Origin: Amaranthus tricolor
Taxonomy: Eukaryota > Streptophyta > Magnoliopsida > Caryophyllales > Amaranthaceae
DNA length: 64,000 nucleotides
Assembly: GCF_026212465.1 (NCBI RefSeq)
Contig: NC_080051.1
Coordinates: forward strand, 21,483,582-21,547,581
Direction of reading: 5' to 3'
The notes below the pieces were generated by a model. That model did no database searches. It was not told the DNA's origin and saw only the letters and a list, made by a program, of their open reading frames with translations. Position numbers and translations under genes: made by a program. Positions 58,641 to 64,000 of the stretch are shown here, one piece after another (position 1 is the first letter of the stretch; each line of letters begins with the position of its first letter).

Positions 58641-60060
58641 TATGATTTTCTAATGTTAAGTGGGAAGATTTTCTTTGAATTTCTATAGGATAGAACATTA
58701 AATGAAGAGTTGTAGAGAAACAATATTATGTTGATACCTCGTTTGTTCTAATGAGAAGATTGAAGAATATTTTTTGTTGATAAAATGTAGAAGCTTTCTC
58801 AAAACAAGTAAAAGATATTTTTTATATTTAATGCTTTCCTGCATAGCCAAAGTGAAGATATCGCATACAAGAGTGTAGTTGATTCAACATGAAAAGCCAA
58901 GGAAAATCACATAGGAATTGACAACGGTAATATTTTAATGTCAAATGAGACATTTCTTAGTACCACTAGGGTTCTTGGGCTCTTAGTCAATACTGAGATG
59001 TGAATACTCTCTTATTCACTGCTTGTAAGGTAATTAATTTTCTAGAGAACTCACTATTGAATTTAACCTTTCTATGAGCTACATTCATTGGAACGAATAA
59101 CACTTATTACATTCAATCATTTTGCATCAAGTAACTTCATTTACATTTGTGATACAAGAGTATTAATTAAGGCCTCACGCCACAAACAAATTCTTGTTAT
59201 GCTTTTTTCCAAGCTAAGTCATTGTACACTTGAAATTGGACTGAACCTCTATTCTCATTGACTTGGGTGTCAGAGCAGATTCTCGAAGAATGTTTTGGAC
59301 CCTCTTAACCTTTGTTACTTGTGCAGATACGATCATTAGAAAAGTTTTGCTCCATAAAAGGCAACATATCAAAGATAAACTTGTCAACCGGCAATCTCTC
59401 TTGAGACAACCTTAACACTAACAACAGATTTATTGTTAATTAATTGTATCTGGTCCTTGACATTCCTTGTGGATCAAACAATCCCAAGATTAGTACGAAT
59501 TTGTTACACTGATCTAGGTTCTAAACTTCTACAATTTGAAACATAATAATACTAATAGAAATTCGAAAATGGATAGGAAAAAGGATAGAAAAGAAACGAA
59601 AGAGATTTAATCAATATCATAGTAGAGCATGTTTTGACTTTGGTTAATAACATCATTAGATTCCTCTCCCTTTTTCTTTCTAATCATTGTTTTATATCAC
59701 TAAAAGTTAACTTCATATGATGAGGCCGGAATCACTTTCAAATTTAGCGCTAAGATTAAGACATGAGAAGAAGAATGTATGGATCCTTTTAGTCAAACAA
59801 GTTAGCATTCAAAATTAAAGATATCAAAGTAGATAATTATATGTCATAAAGCATACTACTTCCCCTACTTATTTAGTGGCCACATCTAATTTCACTTTGC
59901 AAGTGTGTCCTATGGAAGAATTTGTCTAATAATTAACTAAGATTAATGAGATATTTAGAAAAAAGAGAGAATATAAAAAGTAAAAGTAATAGAGTTATGT
60001 CTAAAACTAAAAATATGACAAATTTATTATGACAGATCAAAATGCAAAATATGTCAAATC

Positions 60061-60249
60061 TCCTCCATTCCAATGAATTTGCCCCTTTATTAACTTCCAC
60101 AGAGATTAAAATTTTGTTAAAGTAATGGCATATTTGGATATAAGAGAGAATATAGAAAGTAAAAATAGTAGGTTATATCCAAAATAGAAATAGAGCAAAT
60201 TCATTGAAACGGACTAAAATGAAATAGTCAAATTCATTGGGACAGAGGA
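60061..60249. repeat. Stowaway-like MITE
   Basis: TCCTCCATTCCAATGAATTT at the left is mirrored by AAATTCATTGGGACAGAGGA at the right; length about 189 bp, non-coding. Confidence 0.75.
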
Positions 60250-60305
60250 TTATGGTGAAAGGTGAGCGTTAAAACAAGCATCATAATTCATATGTAGTGC
60301 ATTAT

Positions 60306-61291
60306 TATACATCGCCACCTTTTTCATTGTATTACCTCCCTTTATATAATGAACTTCCAAATTTGCTCTTAATGACTTTTCATAACTTCCTCTCTCTAAC
60401 ATCTCATTGAAAACACTTACCGAACTAAAATTCAATATCAAAACACTATGGAAAATAAAATGATCACAAAAACGATTTAGTAAGCATCAATAACAATCGT
60501 TAATTTCAAAAAAAAAAATTGCTTATGTTGAAATTTGATACATGTTCACTCTTTGGGCCATAAATTTTGATAGGAAAATCACATTAATGCAATATTTGCG
60601 GCATTAAAACCTAGACTTCAAGATTTTTCCAATGATATAGCATATGCCCAATTTCGATGAATCAAACAAGAAATTACAATCATTTAAAGTTTGCTTGTGC
60701 TGAAATTTAATACATGTTCAACCTTTTGGCCATACCTTTTTAAAGAGAATTTTCATTATTGCAAGGTTTGCGACATTAAAAACTAGACTTCAAGAGCTTT
60801 TCAACGATATATTATGCCCGATTTGATAACCGAGCGAGAAATGACGACCGTTTAAAGTTTGCAGTGACTTTTATTACATCCAGTCGCGTAAAACACACGA
60901 CCGGACCGCTGTATAGTCACGTGTTTTACGCGACTCAAACGCAAACATATAATTTAATTATTATTCATATAATATATCATTGAAAAGATCTTGAAGTCTA
61001 GGTTCTATTACTGCAAACATTGCATTAATGTGATTTTCTTATCAAAAGTTATGGCCAAAAGAGTGAGCATATATATCAAATTTCAGCACACAACATGTGA
61101 CTAGGTTTTTCGATTTTTTTTTTTTAAAATTTTTTTTTAAAATTAATATTTTTTATTTTAATTTAATCATTGTTAATAATTTTAGTTTAATAATAATGGT
61201 TGACTGTAGAATTAAAAATATATTTAAGGGTATTTAGTAATTTCATTAAAAAAGATGGCGACACAATGAAAAAGATGGCGACTTTAGAGAT
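60306..61291. mobile_element. Foldback-type element with inverted and tandem internal units
   Basis: Outer ends are ATCGCCACCTTTTTCATTGT (about 60,307) and ACAATGAAAAAGATGGCGAC (about 61,272), with a second AAAAAAGATGGCGACA just inside the right end. Inside, a unit of about 170 bp with CTAGACTTCAAGA occurs twice in tandem (about 60,525-60,695 and 60,696-60,868), and about 125 bp of it once inverted (60,969-61,093). In the centre, GTCGCGTAAAACAC (60,883-60,896) and GTGTTTTACGCGAC (60,921-60,934) form a perfect 14-bp inverted repeat around a 24-bp loop. It has no coding capacity. Confidence 0.65.
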
Positions 61292-61743
61292 TGGTTCCTT
61301 TTAGTAACGTCGACCCAAACCCTTATTTTGCATTCCTACTCACACTTGAAAACTAGTGATGTCAACAATATTTCATTTTCTCAATGTTATTAAATAACTC
61401 CTGCCTATAAATATTTAAGAGGTGAGAAGTCAAATATACGCAACCTTACTCTTAAGTAAGAACTAAGAGGTTACTTCTAATTGAACCTTAATAGCAAACA
61501 TCATCAGTAATTTCACGTAAATAAACGATGATGATTTAGTAATGTACATTTGAAAGATGCAAATAGAGTACATTTCAAGAACACATTTACATAAATAAGC
61601 TGTCAAGCAACTGCAGCAGTTCAATTGCTCGAACAAATTAAATCCATATATAAGATTAAGTTTATCCAATGAATCTGATTCTGTTACCAAATGAGGATTG
61701 AATTGTACTAAACATTTTGTGACAGCAATTTATAAGCATACTC

Positions 61744-61986
61744 TTATTTATCACCTTTTGAATCCTTTTTTTCATGGAATGCTTCAACGACTGCTTCGAC
61801 TTCTTCCTTTACACGTTCAAATACATTCGGCCCTATGACTTCATTAGCTGGAGTACTTTCATCGATATCGTCGCTTGTCCCATGAGTTTCCTTGTGGTGG
61901 CGCGGTGACTTGTGACGAAAGAGTGACCCGATCCCTTCCTTGGCTCGTTCTATCAGATTGGGAGATTTCGGTTCCTTCTCTGTCAT
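61744..61986 (-). CDS. Small acidic/basic protein with internal duplication, unknown function
   Basis: An 80-residue frame starting MTEKEPKSPNLIERAKEG and ending EKKDSKGDK. Two segments resemble each other: SPNLIERAKEGIGSLF near the start and GPNVFERVKEEVEAVVEAF near the end, separated by a His-rich HKSPRHHKETHGTSDDIDE part. I recall similar short plant proteins of unknown function with this (S/G)PNxxERxKEE pattern. Each repeat could form an amphipathic helix. There is no signal peptide or membrane helix. The ATG used is the first in frame, but an acceptor-like TATGACAG overlaps it and a donor-like ACTAAG|GTGTG lies near 62,098, so an upstream exon could exist. Confidence 0.6.
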   Translation of the reverse strand: MTEKEPKSPNLIERAKEGIGSLFRHKSPRHHKETHGTSDDIDESTPANEVIGPNVFERVKEEVEAVVEAFHEKKDSKGDK

Positions 61987-62787
61987 AAAGTAGCAAACAA
62001 CATGTCAGGCACAAGTTTATAGACAAAATAGCATCACTTTTGAATATGAGGTAATAGAGCACCCTAACTAGTGTTGGACAAAAGGAGAACACACCTTAGT
62101 TATTGCAATAGCAGAGCTATACAACATGTTAATTTTCTTAAACATTCAATTGATAATGGAATTGGCCGATTCCTTGTATTTATCATGATTCGAGTTACCT
62201 AATACTAAAAGCAGAGGTGTTTAAAACGAACTCAATGACCCGATATTAACCCGTCCTTGTAAGTTGTAACCGAACCCGATTTGAATCGACTTTAAAAATA
62301 GACTTACAATAATGTAAAAACAAAACTTATATGGGCACAAGCTCTAATTTTTTACCTATCGAAAAAAATTGACCTGAAATCAACCCAATGAACCCAATGA
62401 ACATCTCTGATTAAAAACTAAGGATTCTAAAATTATCTTTTGAATAATCTATTACAAGGTAAACTAATTTACCCAATTTAAGGGGTAGTATAAGGTTATG
62501 TCCTGATGGGCTGGAACCGGACGATTTACTTGGATTCTGAATAATCTGCTCTAACAAAATAGAATATGAACATTTTCATTACTTGTAAACACCCTACTTC
62601 AAAAGCAATGCAAAATCGTGTATGAGTAGTATTTTTAGGGCTAATTCCCCTTTTAATTTCCACTAATTTTATTCAGCATTTTTCTAATGCTTATGGTCCC
62701 AACAAGTTTATTCACAAACTACAGTTCTACATTTTTTTACTGTATGGTCACCACATTTTTCTTACTGATTTAATTATTCAATAGAAT
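61987..62787. other. Spacer with a family A repeat
   Basis: Contains the probable promoter or 5' exon of the small gene to the left and a family A TIR repeat (62,212-62,409). Nothing else recognisable. Confidence 0.4.
62212..62409. repeat. Family A TIR repeat, copy 3
   Basis: Starts CAGAGGTGTTTAAAAC and ends GAACATCTCTG, inverted ends of about 11 bp. The interior AACCCGATTTGAATCGACTT and AATGTAAAAACAAAACTTAT matches the other two copies. Confidence 0.7.
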
Positions 62788-63321
62788 TGTTGTGCGACAG
62801 CGAAAGTAAAGATCGAAAAATAATAGCAGAAAGCAATAAAGATTCAAACAAACAATAAAGAAAATCACACTGAGAAATTAACGTGGTTCACTATCAACGT
62901 GATAGCTACATCCACCGGCACCGAGAATAAACTTTTCACAATAAACCGGAAGATCACAAGATGAACGAGAAGCCACAACAATGGCTCTCCAAGCTTTTTC
63001 TCTCTTAGTTTTCCTCATTTTGTATTGTATGCATTGCATGCCCTAATACTTATTACATTCCTCATAATAAAAAGAAATTAGGGTTAAGAAAATACAAAAG
63101 AAACCATCAAAAACTATGAGTAACCAGCCAAAAATGTGCCAAAACCAATATTCCGCAAAAACCGCAGTGCTCCGCACCCCGCGTAGAACTCCGCGGCATG
63201 CACTCAGCATTCTGCCCAAGACAGAAGCTTCTCCGCACCTCGCACATCCATCATTTTTGACCCACACTTGATTCATCTTCTTCATGATCTTAGACTTGCT
63301 TCGAGTCACAAAATCCCAACA
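62788..63321 (-). repeat. 3' LTR of a second LTR retrotransposon (probably Copia)
   Basis: Read in complement, the LTR begins TGTTGGGATTTTGTGACTCG, and its other end is GTCGCACAACA, giving TGTTG...CAACA ends and 534 bp. Just outside, in complement, AAGGTGGAGAT abuts TGTTGGGA, a polypurine tract/LTR junction very common in plant Copia elements. The body has AACGTGGTTCACTATCAACG, also common in such LTRs. The partner LTR is beyond the window. Confidence 0.7.
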
Positions 63322-64000
63322 ATCTCCACCTTGACGAGAACCCGTAGTCAACCACTACCTCATCAAACCATAGTGAAACAAAACCACTCTCAAGCCAAAA
63401 CCGATGCAAGGCTCAAACATAAGCCATACATCCCAAAAAGTCTCCAGCCAAGACCCATCCCGATAAGTCTTCAACTAAGACCCATCACATACTCGTTTCC
63501 AAGTATAACCACTCATAATGCTCAACTAGCATCACAAGGCACTCATAATGCTCCACTTGCATCACGAGTCCACGAGGCAAGCTCCACCTTGAGGTTGTGC
63601 GTACCTTCACCTGTGAGCTCCCTCAACACCGCTCTTAGGGCCTATGCTAATGAATCCAGCATAGTAAAGAATCTACTAGAACTCTCAAAACATCCTACCT
63701 TCTTTACCTCTATCTTCATGTAGGCGCATTCCGAATGAAATCTGACCACATCGTGCTTCTCTCGAACATCAAGTACCTGATCACTAAACAAACAATCATA
63801 GTCCACAAAAGCCAACCAAGGTTGATCACAAAGAACCATCACCGAGATCATAACACAATCAAACTCAGCGAACATAACCCAAACTTTAACCGATGTAACT
63901 TAGCACCTTACATCATTCCCGTATATAAGAACCACAACAGTTGATCCAAGCAAATCATAGAGAGAACAAATCTCTACCTGCTAGTGCCCCCACCTATGTT
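63322..64000 (-). mobile_element. Internal 3' part of the LTR element, cut by the window end
   Basis: Sequence between the polypurine tract and the window edge. No reverse transcriptase or integrase motif is visible in it, so it is probably the untranslated 3' region or a decayed or non-autonomous element. Repeated words such as CACTCATAATGCTC (63,501 and 63,541) and CAAGACCCATC / AAGACCCATCA are present. Confidence 0.45.

Larger units (their letters stand above)
57944..60305. other. IQD upstream region and spacer
   Basis: No gene recognised. It probably contains the IQD 5' UTR and promoter, a TTTTC microsatellite (58,222-58,254), and MITE-like elements at 58,396 and 60,061. A similar decayed element may span about 59,858-60,060 (TACTTCCCCTACTTATTTAG). 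The rest is AT-rich. Confidence 0.5.

Noticed and set aside
63268..63723. 151-residue plus-strand frame at the right edge
   Set aside because: It runs from LTR into the internal part of the LTR element with no domain, composed of CACTCATAATGCTC-type repeats; not credible as a gene.

Overview
The window is nuclear DNA of a flowering plant, almost certainly a eudicot. It is AT-rich, its genes are interrupted by GT-AG introns, and plant-specific families are present (R2R3-MYB, IQD, FAR1-type transposase, an Athila-class retrotransposon). The exact family cannot be fixed from sequence alone; the FAR1/ULP1 elements and short repeats remind me of Caryophyllales, but that is a weak impression. I see no rRNA, tRNA, CRISPR array, operon or origin.

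Layout. 1-3.7 kb is repeat-rich and holds a Copia gag relic. At 3.75-4.24 kb (minus) is the first exon of an FHA-domain protein. A W-box-rich spacer leads to a ten-exon SurE-type nucleotidase gene (5.8-9.8 kb, plus). At 11.6-13.4 kb (minus) is a five-exon gene for a small acidic NOPCHAP1/DUF4598-like protein. About 14.1-23.7 kb looks like one decayed Mutator-like element: a broken FAR1-type transposase on the plus strand converging on a broken ULP1-like protease gene on the minus strand, with a peculiar dispersed GTTACCCC motif between and inside them. Next comes mitochondrial ribosomal protein bL34m (24.2-27.8 kb, plus; 2.7-kb second intron). A MITE-rich spacer precedes a MYB26-like R2R3-MYB gene (32.5-36.7 kb, minus).

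About 0.8 kb upstream of the MYB start sits a complete, apparently very young Athila-type Ty3/Gypsy retrotransposon (37,545-49,879, minus orientation). It has two 1,395-bp LTRs in which I saw a single difference, a 5-bp target duplication, a tRNA-Asp-type primer site, an uninterrupted gag-pol of 1,809 codons and a third env-position ORF. GC-rich palindromic modules lie just upstream of a TATA-like tract in its U3, and the same combination recurs between pol and the third ORF.

After 5.5 kb of AT-rich spacer comes a five-exon IQ67-domain (IQD) gene (55.4-57.9 kb, minus). A spacer with several MITEs and an unusual foldback element (about 60.3-61.3 kb) follows, then a small gene for an 80-residue protein with an internal duplication. 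The window ends inside a second LTR element, probably Copia, whose 3' LTR is at 62,788-63,321.

The host genes are unrelated housekeeping, signalling and developmental genes, not a functional cluster. The striking content is the transposable-element biology and its closeness to the MYB26-like promoter. Exon coordinates were read by eye from splice consensus and reading frame; no alignment or database search was run.
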